NCBI GenBank assembly: GCA_002731375.1
Contig: PCBT01000092.1
Location: 1,319-35,610, forward strand
Reading direction: 5' to 3'
Source: Rhodospirillaceae bacterium
Lineage (GTDB): Bacteria > Pseudomonadota > Alphaproteobacteria > GCA-2731375
DNA length: 34,292 nt
Position numbers and translations under genes: made by a program. Position 1 is the first letter of the stretch. Each line of letters begins with the position of its first letter. Of this stretch, positions 24,991-33,288 are shown one piece after another. A model generated the notes under the pieces. That model saw only the letters and a program-made list of their open reading frames with translations, was not told where the DNA came from and searched no databases.

Positions 24991-25962
24991 TTACTCCGCC
25001 GCATCGGGCTGTTTGGTCTTTAATCCTGCGGCTTCCCGTCGGCCCTTGGCGATTTCCTTGACCACATCGTTTTGCGCTCGCTGGCGGGCAATTTCCTCTG
25101 GTGGGATACGTTCGATATTGCGGAAATTGAGCTTCCATTCCGCATCGTCATTCCAACGCTGTGGTGATTGCAGAGTGGTGCGGGGACCTGTAGCGCTTTC
25201 CAGCAGATCCAGGGCCATGGCCATGGTTTCCGCCTGCGATTGCGGATCATCGGGTTTGCCGCCTGCATTGCCCAAGGGGAAGTCGCTGAACAGAAAACGC
25301 GGCACGCCGCAGAGTTCAACTATGTCCTTGGCACACCCCATGATGACGGTGGGGATGCCGTTTGCTTCGAGATAACATGCTGTCAGACTCACGGTCTGAT
25401 GGCACACTGGTCAAGCCGCAACAATGACCGCCGCTTCAACTCCGTCTTCCCTCAGACGTCTAAGTACTTCCGGGCAATCCTGCTCTATCGTGGTGACTTG
25501 GCTGCGGTTGGTCGGCGTGCCCTGGAAATGTTCAGCTAGGGCGCCGATCCGGCCCTGGTTGGCGGCCTTTTTCAACTGCGCCAGGGGGAAATAGGTGTTG
25601 ATGTCGGCGGCGGTTGTATAGGTCCGGTCATAGCCGAGATGAGAGATGCGCACATCCGGCTCATCAGCGACCTCGCCGGTATAGACCTGATAAAACTTAG
25701 CCGAGGCGTTATAGGCCGCACCTGGGCCCTGATCGCCCCGGTCGGGCTGATAGGGGGCCGAGGTAACCACCAAACCTACCTTGGTTTTCCACAATGGTTT
25801 CTCCAGGGGCGTGAATGGCACGGCCGTGTACTGTGCCCAGCGGTAGGGGTTGCCATAGCCCAAGGCTAGGTAATAGTCCTTCAATCGTTGCATATAGGGC
25901 ACCGGAATATCATGCGCTGCGGCAAAGCCCAGGACGTCATCTTCTTTTGTTCGTTCTGCCAT
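24991..25962 (-). CDS. Glycine/sarcosine/betaine/D-proline reductase B-like protein, probable selenoprotein (Sec184)
   Basis: Reductase-family protein (GrdB/PrdB-like) of 323 residues if TGA 25411-25413 is read as selenocysteine. Codons before the TGA give EAAVIVAA; those after give PVCHQTVSL and EANGIPTVIMG. These are the two sides of the family's active-site selenocysteine, here as Sec184-Pro-Val-Cys187, a UxxC redox pair. Both flanks are in the same frame with no other lesion, and a hairpin directly follows the TGA. In clostridia the family acts in glycine or proline reductases. Here the neighbours are CoA-transferase, MaoC and acyl-CoA dehydrogenase genes, so the role is unknown. AGGA upstream of ATG 25962 is a good ribosome binding site. 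Without Sec insertion a 183-residue fragment results. The alternative is a nonsense mutation of a Cys form. Confidence 0.82.
25374..25408 (-). promoter_or_regulatory. Candidate bacterial SECIS hairpin just after the in-frame TGA
   Basis: Read on the minus strand after TGA 25411-25413, UCAGAC and GUCUGA form a perfect 6-bp upper stem (25399-25383) closing the 5-nt loop CGUGA. Below a 2x2 internal loop, a 7-bp lower stem with three G-U pairs extends from 25408 to 25374. The loop starts 18 nt after the TGA and has G as its second base. This agrees with the known bacterial rule of a small apical loop with an early G, about 16-37 nt past the UGA. No folding energy was calculated. Confidence 0.7.
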
Positions 25963-26126
25963 CGAAACATCCTTTCGGAAAAATCATTACCGCGACACCA
26001 TAACACATACCAAGCTACAAACTGATAGGAGACTCTGATCATCACAGGCGCTACATTGGCCAGACGCAAGAAATAAACGATGAATATCCGGGCGTGTACG
26101 TGCCCGCTAGGAAGGATAGGTAAGAG

Positions 26127-27335
26127 ATGATCCCAGAATTTTCTGACCGCTCGAAGGATTTGCAGGAGCGGCTGCTGAAATTCATGGACGATACGGTCTA
26201 CCCGAACGAGGACCTTTACCAGGAGCAGCTTAATCAGAACGCTGACCGCTGGAACGTTCCGCCGATTTTGGAGGAAATGAAGGCCAAGGCCCGCGAAAAG
26301 GGCCTTTGGAATCTCTTTCTGCCGGAGAGTGAAGAGGTGGAGCCGATGTCTAACCTCAACTATTCACCTCTGTGCGAGATCATGGGCCGGTCGCCCATCG
26401 CGGCTGAATCCACCAATTGCTCTGCGCCAGACACCGGCAATATGGAAGTGTTCACCAGGTACGCCAATGCCGAGCTTAAGGAACGCTGGCTGACACCGTT
26501 GCTGGATGGCAAGATCCGCTCCGCCTTCGCAATGACGGAACCCGCCGTGGCTTCCTCCGATGCTACGAACATTGAAACCGCCATCGTGCGTGAGGGTGAT
26601 GAATATGTCATCAATGGCCGCAAATGGTGGACATCCGGTATTGGCGATCCCCGTTGCGAGGTTCTGATCCTGATGGGTAAGACGGATCCGGATAATGCCG
26701 ACCGTTACCGCCAGCAATCGATGATCGTCGTGCCTCGCAATACGCCGGGTATCACGGTGGAGAAAATGCTGCACGTCTTCGGTTATGACGATGCGCCCCA
26801 TGGCCATGGCCAAGTGTTGTTCGAAAACGTCCGCGTGCCCGCCGACCATATTTTGTTGGGCGAGGGGCGCGGTTTCGAGATTGCCCAGGGCCGCCTTGGG
26901 CCTGGACGGATCCATCACTGCATGCGCCAGATCGGCGTCGCCGAGCGCGCCTTGGAGAATATGTGTAAGCGGGCCAAATCCCGCTTTGCCTTTGGCAAAC
27001 TGGTCTCCGAGCAATCGGTGACCTCCGAGCGCATCGCGGAAGCTCGCATCGCCATCGATCAGGCCCGTTTGCTGGTGCTGTACGCGGCCCACAAGATGGA
27101 CACGGTTGGCAATAAGGAAGCCCGCAAGGAAATCGCCATGATCAAGGTGGCGGTGCCGAACATGACCTGCCGCGTGGTCGACATGGCCATGCAGGTGCAT
27201 GGCGGCGGCGGCGTCAGCCAAGTCTTCAATCTGGCCCATGCCTACGCCCACTCGCGCACCCTGCGCTTTGCCGATGGTCCCGATGAGGTGCATCGCGCAC
27301 AGATCGGCCGTTTGGAAATGCGCCGCTGGAACTAG
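26127..27335 (+). CDS. Acyl-CoA dehydrogenase family protein (ACAD10/11-like)
   Basis: Flavoprotein of 402 residues that would introduce an alpha,beta double bond into an acyl-CoA and feed electrons to ETF. Visible are [15 protein letters not shown] (about 138-152) and NGRKWWTSG (about 167-175), which contact FAD and substrate. Further on are [11 protein letters not shown] (about 256-266) and the C-terminal [11 protein letters not shown] with FADGPDEVH. In ACAD10/11-type enzymes the aspartate of ADGP (Asp383 here) stands where the catalytic Glu is in medium-chain enzymes. GGTAAGAG precedes the start. It is divergent from the selenoprotein gene, with 164 bp between them. It closely resembles the partial gene at 33289. 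Confidence 0.92.
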   Translation: MIPEFSDRSKDLQERLLKFMDDTVYPNEDLYQEQLNQNADRWNVPPILEEMKAKAREKGLWNLFLPESEEVEPMSNLNYSPLCEIMGRSPIAAESTNCSAPDTGNMEVFTRYANAELKERWLTPLLDGKIRSAFAMTEPAVASSDATNIETAIVREGDEYVINGRKWWTSGIGDPRCEVLILMGKTDPDNADRYRQQSMIVVPRNTPGITVEKMLHVFGYDDAPHGHGQVLFENVRVPADHILLGEGRGFEIAQGRLGPGRIHHCMRQIGVAERALENMCKRAKSRFAFGKLVSEQSVTSERIAEARIAIDQARLLVLYAAHKMDTVGNKEARKEIAMIKVAVPNMTCRVVDMAMQVHGGGGVSQVFNLAHAYAHSRTLRFADGPDEVHRAQIGRLEMRRWN

Positions 27336-27357
27336 GCGAATACGACGACTACAGGGT

Positions 27358-27399
27358 GGGGCGGAACCGGTTAGTTTCGGTTCCGCCCCTTCTTGTTTT
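27358..27399 (+). terminator. Strong rho-independent terminator after the acyl-CoA dehydrogenase gene
   Basis: GGGGCGGAACCG (27358-27369) and CGGTTCCGCCCC (27378-27389) form a perfect 12-bp stem with an 8-nt loop. The T-rich tract TTCTTGTTTT (27390-27399) follows. It separates the dehydrogenase gene from the DUF2817 pair, whose first start codon comes only 21 nt later. Confidence 0.92.
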
Positions 27400-27420
27400 A
27401 AGAAGAGGTTGAGAAGTCTT

Positions 27421-28503
27421 ATGGCAATCGACGATTGGTTTTCCGCCAGCTATGGCGAGGCACGGGCAAAATTTCTGGCGGCGGCCAAGACCGCCGGAGC
27501 GGTCCAGACAAGCTATGCGCATCCTTTACAAGGTCCCGATGGCGATGATCTGGCCATGGATTTGGCCTACCTGGGCCCGGCCGACGCAGCCAAGGTGCTG
27601 GTGACTTCATCGGGCACCCATGGTGTCGAAGGCTTTTGCGGCTCGGGCTGCCAAATCGGTTTCCTGCAAGATGGCCTGCACACTGAATTACCTGACGATA
27701 TGGCGCTTTTGCACGTGCATGCCCATAACCCCCATGGCTTCGTTCACGAACGGCGGGTGACCGAAGACAACGTCGATTTGAACCGCAATTTCATTGATTT
27801 CGAAGCGCCACTGCCGGAAAACCCAGCCTATGACGAAGTCCACCCCTGGCTGGTGCCTAGTGATTGGGATGGCCCGGCCCACCAGGCAGCCGACGCGGCG
27901 ATCAAGGCATATATCGCCGAACATGGCATGTTAGCCTACCAGGCAGCGGTTAGTGGTGGCCAGTACGACCATCCCGACGGCCTGTTCTATGGCGGGCAGG
28001 CGGCAACCTGGTCGCGGTGCACTATTGAAACCTTGGCCCAAGAACATTTGATCGGACGCAGCCATGTGGCGCTGATCGATTTCCATACTGGCCTGGGGCC
28101 TAGAGGTTACGGCGAACTGATCTCGGTCGATGTGCCCGGTGGGGCCGAACATCTGCGCGCCGTGGCCTGGTACGGTGACGAAGTTCGTACACCGGGCTCC
28201 GGCGATAGTGTTTCGGCCAAGGTCAACGGCACCATCGAGAGCGGCTACCATGCCTTATTGCAAAATGCCGAAAGCACCACCATCGCCATTGAATTCGGTA
28301 CCTTGCCTCCCGAACAGGTTCTGGGCGCCTTGCAAGCTGATAACTGGCTGTATCTGCACGGCGATGTGGCCTCCGCCAAGGGTCGGGACATCAAACGGCA
28401 AATGCGGACCGCGTTCTACGGCGAGGACAGCGAATGGAAGGCCATGATCTGGCAGCGGGGTCTGGAAATCGCACGTAAGACTATCCAGGGCCTGAAGGGA
28501 TAG
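27421..28503 (+). CDS. DUF2817 family protein, M14-like zinc carboxypeptidase/deacylase fold, copy 1
   Basis: 360-residue protein of the DUF2817 family, related to M14 zinc carboxypeptidases and aspartoacylase-type deacylases. The likely zinc ligands are His and Glu in GTHGVEGF (about 63-70) and the His in IDFHTGLGP (about 220-228). DLNRNFIDF (about 119-127) matches the M14 substrate-binding Asn-Arg, and EFGTLPPEQ (about 291) may bear the general-base Glu. No signal peptide is seen, so it should act in the cytoplasm. The start at 27421 follows GAGGTTGAGAAG; longer versions run back through the terminator and are rejected. A second copy follows after 6 nt. The true substrate of the family is unknown. 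Confidence 0.85.
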   Translation: MAIDDWFSASYGEARAKFLAAAKTAGAVQTSYAHPLQGPDGDDLAMDLAYLGPADAAKVLVTSSGTHGVEGFCGSGCQIGFLQDGLHTELPDDMALLHVHAHNPHGFVHERRVTEDNVDLNRNFIDFEAPLPENPAYDEVHPWLVPSDWDGPAHQAADAAIKAYIAEHGMLAYQAAVSGGQYDHPDGLFYGGQAATWSRCTIETLAQEHLIGRSHVALIDFHTGLGPRGYGELISVDVPGGAEHLRAVAWYGDEVRTPGSGDSVSAKVNGTIESGYHALLQNAESTTIAIEFGTLPPEQVLGALQADNWLYLHGDVASAKGRDIKRQMRTAFYGEDSEWKAMIWQRGLEIARKTIQGLKG

Positions 28504-28509
28504 CTGAAC

Positions 28510-29568
28510 ATGGCTAGCGACAGTCATTTCCGACCGGATTATGCCGCCTGCCGGGAGCATTTTCTAAATTTGTCGAATGTTTTGGGCGGCGAATTGATGC
28601 GCGCGATCAATCCTGCCTCTGGCCCTGACGGGTTGGAATTGAGCACGGATTTTCTGCGTCTTGGTCCGACGGATGCCGAACGCGCCCTAATCCTGGTTTC
28701 GGGCACCCACGGGGCGGAAGGTTTCGCGGGCTCGGCCATCCAGTGCGCCTGGCTGGCGGCTCATGGTGGACAACTGCCTGATAATCTTGCCGTGGTCATG
28801 GTGCATGGCCTGAATGCTTTCGGCTTCGCGCATTTGCGCCGGGTCAACGAAAACAATGTGGACTTAAACCGAAATTTCATCGATCACGAGGCCGACCATC
28901 CCCATAACGACGGTTACGCCAAGGTGGCCCATTTCCTAGCGGTCAATAGGTTGGATGGCCCGGAACGGGAGGCCGCCGATAAGGAATTGCTGCGCCTTGG
29001 TGTGGAAATGGGCCATATGAACATCATGCGCGCCATTGGCGGACAGTACGATGATGCCGAAGGCATGTTCTATGGTGGCCGGGTGCCGTCGTGGTCGAAC
29101 CGGGCTCTGCGGGAATATCTGCCTAAGATGTTGCCGAATGTGAAGTTGGCGGCATACGTCGACATTCACACCGGCTTGGGGCCATCGGGATACGGGAGCC
29201 CCATGTGTTACCACTTGCCGAAGTCGGCTGATTACAACCTGGCCAAGGCCTGGTGGGGCGGGGATGTTACCGCCGCCGCTGCCAAGATCAACCATGGCAA
29301 GACTGGGGTTGGCGCCATGGAGGCGTTGATGGGCGCGCGAGTCATCTGCTTGACTTTGGAATTCGGCACTTTGCCTTTTGATGGCATTCTGCCGGCCTTG
29401 CAGGATGAACATGCCTGGTGGTGGCATCACCGTGACCGGGACGGCAGCACCATCAAGGCGAATTTCAAGGCGGCCTTTTGCCGTGATGACCGGGAATGGG
29501 AAAGTCAGATCATTGAACGCGGCCTGCAAATCGTGGCGACATCCATCGAGGGCTTGGTGAAGAATTAG
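28510..29568 (+). CDS. DUF2817 family protein, M14-like zinc carboxypeptidase/deacylase fold, copy 2
   Basis: 352-residue tandem paralogue of the preceding gene, 6 nt downstream and clearly in the same operon. The same motifs are kept: GTHGAEGFAGS (about 63-73), DLNRNFIDHE (about 118-127), VDIHTGLGPSGYG (about 217-229) and LEFGTLPFDG (about 285-294). Both copies keep every putative metal and substrate residue, so neither looks like a dead partner. They differ widely elsewhere, so the duplication is old. They may act on two related substrates or form a heteromer. It ends 120 bp before the convergent CoxE-like gene. Confidence 0.85.
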   Translation: MASDSHFRPDYAACREHFLNLSNVLGGELMRAINPASGPDGLELSTDFLRLGPTDAERALILVSGTHGAEGFAGSAIQCAWLAAHGGQLPDNLAVVMVHGLNAFGFAHLRRVNENNVDLNRNFIDHEADHPHNDGYAKVAHFLAVNRLDGPEREAADKELLRLGVEMGHMNIMRAIGGQYDDAEGMFYGGRVPSWSNRALREYLPKMLPNVKLAAYVDIHTGLGPSGYGSPMCYHLPKSADYNLAKAWWGGDVTAAAAKINHGKTGVGAMEALMGARVICLTLEFGTLPFDGILPALQDEHAWWWHHRDRDGSTIKANFKAAFCRDDREWESQIIERGLQIVATSIEGLVKN

Positions 29569-29688
29569 CGGGACCGGAGTGTGTTTCCGCAATACTCGAT
29601 CTACTTGATCGGCCCGCGAGCCCCCATGGGTTTATGTTTCGCCCACAAATTTTCGGCCATCCTCTAAATTACAGCTTCTTGTCGGTTA

Positions 29689-31086
29689 TCAGGCCCGGGC
29701 GTAGCTTTTCAGGATGTCATCGACCACGCGTTCCAGGTGCAATACGGTGCTGCATGTCTTGGCGACATGGCAGAACTGGCGGTAGCGGGGCATTTCGCTG
29801 TCGCCGGTGCCCCAAAACGTTTCCGGTTCTGGATTTAGCCAGATGACGGAGCGGGAGCGGTCGTGGATGCGGCGCATGATGTCGATACGCGGGTCGGTGA
29901 AGTTGGAACGGCCGTCGCCCAGAATGATCACCGTGGTTTGTCGGTCCAGATCATCCATGAAGCATTCCTCGTAATCGAGCAGGGCCTGGCCATAGTCGGT
30001 GGAGCGGAAGCCGATGGTGTTCATGATTTCCGGTATAGCCTGTTCCACATCGTTGTTTTCCAGAATGTCGCCGACGCTGACCAAGCTGTCGGAAAAGGCA
30101 TAGGCCTCCAGGTGGGCGATCACTTCATGCATGGAATAGAGGAACAGCAGCAGGAACCGCGCGGCCGCCGCGACGGATTTAGAAACATCGCAGATCACCA
30201 CGATCTTGGGCCGTTCGATCTTGATCTGCTTCCACAAAACTTCAAATGGGATGCCGTCGTGGGGCATGTTACGGCGCATGGTGCGGCGAATATCCAGTTG
30301 GCCGCGCTTGGTATGTTTGCGCCGCCGGCTATAGCGCGAGGCCAGGCGTTTCGCCATACGGCGGACGATGCGGTGCATGCGGTCGAAATCCCGGTGCTCC
30401 AGGTTCGACATGCGGGTTTCCATAAGGAATTCCTCGCGCAAGTTTTCACCGTTGGCGCGAGCGTATAATTCGTACTGCCGCTCCACATATTGCCGGGATT
30501 CTTCGAGCAGATAACGCCGGCCCTGTTCCAGGCGTTTAGCTAGGTCCCGCGCGGCGTCACCTTCGCCGTCTTCATCCCCTTCGCCGCTACGCCGTAGCGT
30601 CGCAATTAACCGCTCCAGATCGCGTAAGCCCATGTCGTCGAGGATGCGGCGTGCAAAATAACCCCGTTGAGAGAAAAATTTGATCTCCGTCGCACCGACA
30701 CGATTGGCGGATTGTTCCATGGCCGCCGCCAGCTCGCTGCCGTCGGCATCCATAACCATTTCGGCCAGGGGTACGTTGCTAAGTTGATCAGCAAAGTCGG
30801 CGTCGCTTTCCACACTTTCAGGTGCCTGGCTGCTGCCGTCCTCGTCATCGCTGTAATCGCGGTCGGCGAATTCGTCACGCTGGAAAAACATCTCGAAGCA
30901 TTCTTCGAAATTGGCGACTTCGTCGGGTGTTTTCGCCAGGGCCACGCAGAGCGCATCCTTGAACAACTGTCGGTCGCCGTAACCGACTACGTCGACCGTG
31001 CGGTGGGCATCAATGCTTTCCGCCGGCGAGACACGGATATCAGCGGCGCGCAGGGCGCGGAAGAAGTTCTCAAGTGGTCGCTGCAT
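29689..31086 (-). CDS. VWA domain-containing CoxE-like protein
   Basis: 465-residue protein of the CoxE family: an N-terminal region of unknown fold, an acidic middle (about 80-110), and a C-terminal von Willebrand factor A domain. The metal-ion-dependent adhesion site is complete: DVSKS in VICDVSKSVAAA, the threonine in STDYGQAL, and the aspartate in ILGDGRSNF. CoxE works with the MoxR-type ATPase CoxD, which in CO dehydrogenase maturation helps build the active site. The gene overlaps the upstream MoxR gene by 17 nt, so the two are made together. In this window the pair sits about 26 kb from the molybdenum hydroxylase genes and beside acyl-CoA dehydrogenases, so its client protein is unknown. 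Confidence 0.9.
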   Translation of the reverse strand: MQRPLENFFRALRAADIRVSPAESIDAHRTVDVVGYGDRQLFKDALCVALAKTPDEVANFEECFEMFFQRDEFADRDYSDDEDGSSQAPESVESDADFADQLSNVPLAEMVMDADGSELAAAMEQSANRVGATEIKFFSQRGYFARRILDDMGLRDLERLIATLRRSGEGDEDGEGDAARDLAKRLEQGRRYLLEESRQYVERQYELYARANGENLREEFLMETRMSNLEHRDFDRMHRIVRRMAKRLASRYSRRRKHTKRGQLDIRRTMRRNMPHDGIPFEVLWKQIKIERPKIVVICDVSKSVAAAARFLLLFLYSMHEVIAHLEAYAFSDSLVSVGDILENNDVEQAIPEIMNTIGFRSTDYGQALLDYEECFMDDLDRQTTVIILGDGRSNFTDPRIDIMRRIHDRSRSVIWLNPEPETFWGTGDSEMPRYRQFCHVAKTCSTVLHLERVVDDILKSYARA

Positions 31087-32038
31087 AGCCTCGGTCCCCG
31101 TCCTGACGTGCCTTCCGGGTCAATTCGGCGATCTGTGGTCGTATTGCGTCAATATCCGTTTCGAACTTCAGCAACACATTCAAGGTGTCGCGGACCATAT
31201 CGGGGGCCAGATCATCGGTATGTAGCAGCATCAGTACACGGGCCCAATCCAAGGTTTCGGAAATGGATGGCAGCTTTTTCAGGTCCTGTACCCGCAGCTG
31301 TTGCACGAATGAAACCAGTTTACGCCGCAGCGTGGCCTCGATATTCGGTACGCGAGCGGCCACGATCTGCTCTTCCAGTTTGGCGTCGGGCAGGGGGATA
31401 TATAGATGTAGGCAGCGCCGCTTCAGGGCGTCGCCCATCTCGCGCATATTGTTGGAGGTGAGGAAGACCAGAGGCGGCACGGTGGATTTAACCGTACCGA
31501 TTTCGGGGATGGTGACCTGATAGGCGGAGAGGATTTCCAATAGGAAAGCCTCGAATTCCTCGTCGGATTTATCGATTTCATCGATCAAAAGTACGGCGCC
31601 ATGTTCTTGCCGCAAGGCCTTCAACAGAGGGCGGGGTTCGAGAAATTCTTTGGAAAAGAACATATCGCCAAAACCATGCAGTTTCTGCATGGCGGCTTCC
31701 AGGCCTGGGGCATCACCCAGCACATCGCCCATTTTATCCTTTAGGATCTGGGTATAGAGCAGCTGTTTGCCGTACTTCCATTCGTACAATGCCTTGGATT
31801 CATCCAGACCCTCGTAACATTGCATACGGATCAACGGCAGGCCCAGCCAGGCCGCGGAGGCCAGGGCCAGTTCGGTCTTGCCGACGCCGGCGGAGCCTTC
31901 GACCAGGATCGGCTTGGTCAAATTCTCGGCCACGAAGATAGCGGTGGCAATTTGCCGGGAGGCGATGTAGCCCTGATCGCCAAGTCCGGCGACGATGTTT
32001 TCAACGTTGTCGAATTCGGCTGTACTTGGTTCGGTCAT
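31070..32038 (-). CDS. MoxR-family AAA+ ATPase (CoxD-like)
   Basis: AAA+ ATPase of 322 residues from the preferred start. MoxR ATPases are chaperones that, with VWA partners, mature or activate metalloenzymes. Walker A is GSAGVGKTE (about 52-60), Walker B is LLIDEID (about 151-157), and sensor 1 is in VFLTSNN (about 190-196). The start at ATG 32038 is preferred; GTG 32056 would add six residues and lacks a ribosome binding site. It overlaps the CoxE-like gene by 17 nt. CoxD-like members are involved in CO dehydrogenase assembly, but similar MoxR/VWA pairs occur in many settings. Confidence 0.9.
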   Translation of the reverse strand: MTEPSTAEFDNVENIVAGLGDQGYIASRQIATAIFVAENLTKPILVEGSAGVGKTELALASAAWLGLPLIRMQCYEGLDESKALYEWKYGKQLLYTQILKDKMGDVLGDAPGLEAAMQKLHGFGDMFFSKEFLEPRPLLKALRQEHGAVLLIDEIDKSDEEFEAFLLEILSAYQVTIPEIGTVKSTVPPLVFLTSNNMREMGDALKRRCLHLYIPLPDAKLEEQIVAARVPNIEATLRRKLVSFVQQLRVQDLKKLPSISETLDWARVLMLLHTDDLAPDMVRDTLNVLLKFETDIDAIRPQIAELTRKARQDGDRGYAATT

Positions 32039-32093
32039 GGGTCTCTTTTCAATCACTTAGTTTACAGTCTTCATTTACGGCGCGCGGTCAAAA

Positions 32094-33221
32094 TCAACTG
32101 CTACTCAACAATGTCTGTCCACGCTTGCGGGCTTGAAGGTCTCGTGCCGTGGCGGCAATGCCCAAGGATTTCACAAGGTCTCGATTGGCGATGGAAAGCG
32201 CGCCCGATACCTCTATATCCCACGTGTTGATGAATGCCTCAACCGCCCGCTCGACATTCCTTGAGGTTTCCCGTGCGGCGGCGGCTAGCAACGACAAGGT
32301 TTCATCCACATCATCGCGCCCGCTATCCAGCAAATCAGCAGCCTTGCCCGCGATGGCTGACAGTGCTTCGGGCATGGCGATAAGACGACCAAGGGCAAGT
32401 TCAATTTTCGCATCCAAAGGTTTTTCCGCCGCGGCCCGGCATAACAGACGAAATCGGTTGCGCATGGCGCCGGCGGTCTTGGCTGAGCCCAAGGCGTCCT
32501 CTACCCGGCGCATGGGAAGGGATATGGCGTTGAGGGCATCGCCCAGCGGGCCCAGTCGATTGCTGGCCGGAATGCGCACATTCATGAGTTTCAGGCCGCA
32601 ATGGGGGGAGGGGTGCAGAAAATCGACTTCCACGCCAGCCGTGATTTCCAGGCCCTTGCTGTACTTTGGTACAATGAAGGTTGTGAAGGAACGCCGGCCA
32701 TCGACTTCATCCGTGATTGCCAGCACCAGAAACAGATCTGCCAGGGGACCATTTGTCAGATAAGCCTTTTCCCCGTTCAAGATTACGTCGTCACCGACAA
32801 ATTCGGCGCGTGTGGAAAGACGTTTTGGATGCGCGCCGGCGCCTGGTTCCGAGATTGCCATGCAGGCGGTATGCCGCCCCTTGGCCATGTTCGGTAGATA
32901 CTGCTGTTTTTGCTCATCCGTCCCTAAGCCCAGGATATGCAAGCGCGCATTCAAGGCTTGGCCCATCCAGGATATGGCCACGCCCTGATAGCCACCAACG
33001 TCCGCCAGGATTTCCAGGGTCGTTACCAGGGCCCGATAGTCGCCGCCCCGGCCGCCGTATTGTTCCGGTAGGCCGATCGCCATCAGGCCAGCCTCTCCCA
33101 TGGCGGTCCATAGATCGGCTGGGAATTCATGTTGTTCACCCAGCCCCTCGCGCATCGCGATCTGGCTGCGGGCGAATTCTGTGACTTCCGCTTTTAGAGC
33201 TGTGTGATCAAAGCTTCCCAT
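32094..33221 (-). CDS. Acyl-CoA dehydrogenase family protein with an atypical C-terminal half
   Basis: 375-residue member of the acyl-CoA dehydrogenase superfamily. The N-terminal domain shows [16 protein letters not shown] (about 50-65), the middle shows [14 protein letters not shown] (about 122-135), and [20 protein letters not shown] (about 149-168) is the FAD-contact beta domain. RVEDALG (about 238) lies where helix G begins. The C-terminal half is poorly typical; the usual active-site Glu loop and a YEG or ADGP motif are not visible. It may therefore work as a different oxidase or as an inactive partner. It is upstream of the MoxR/CoxE pair on the same strand (55 nt gap to the MoxR start) and divergent from the next dehydrogenase gene. 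Confidence 0.85.
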   Translation of the reverse strand: MGSFDHTALKAEVTEFARSQIAMREGLGEQHEFPADLWTAMGEAGLMAIGLPEQYGGRGGDYRALVTTLEILADVGGYQGVAISWMGQALNARLHILGLGTDEQKQQYLPNMAKGRHTACMAISEPGAGAHPKRLSTRAEFVGDDVILNGEKAYLTNGPLADLFLVLAITDEVDGRRSFTTFIVPKYSKGLEITAGVEVDFLHPSPHCGLKLMNVRIPASNRLGPLGDALNAISLPMRRVEDALGSAKTAGAMRNRFRLLCRAAAEKPLDAKIELALGRLIAMPEALSAIAGKAADLLDSGRDDVDETLSLLAAAARETSRNVERAVEAFINTWDIEVSGALSIANRDLVKSLGIAATARDLQARKRGQTLLSSS

Positions 33222-33288
33222 GACGCCACTCCCATACTTCGTCTATACTGACCGCCAGCATACCCCAAGCATACTGCGGAGAAAGCAA

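Noticed and set aside
25411-25413. Treating the TGA as a simple pseudogene lesion like those in the hemerythrin and racemase genes
   Set aside because: Unlike those genes, the frame is otherwise perfect, the TGA is at the family's Sec position with Cys at +3, and a SECIS-like hairpin follows.
29607-29621. CGATC/GATCG hairpin between the DUF2817 and CoxE-like genes as a terminator
   Set aside because: A 5-bp stem without a T-run on either strand.
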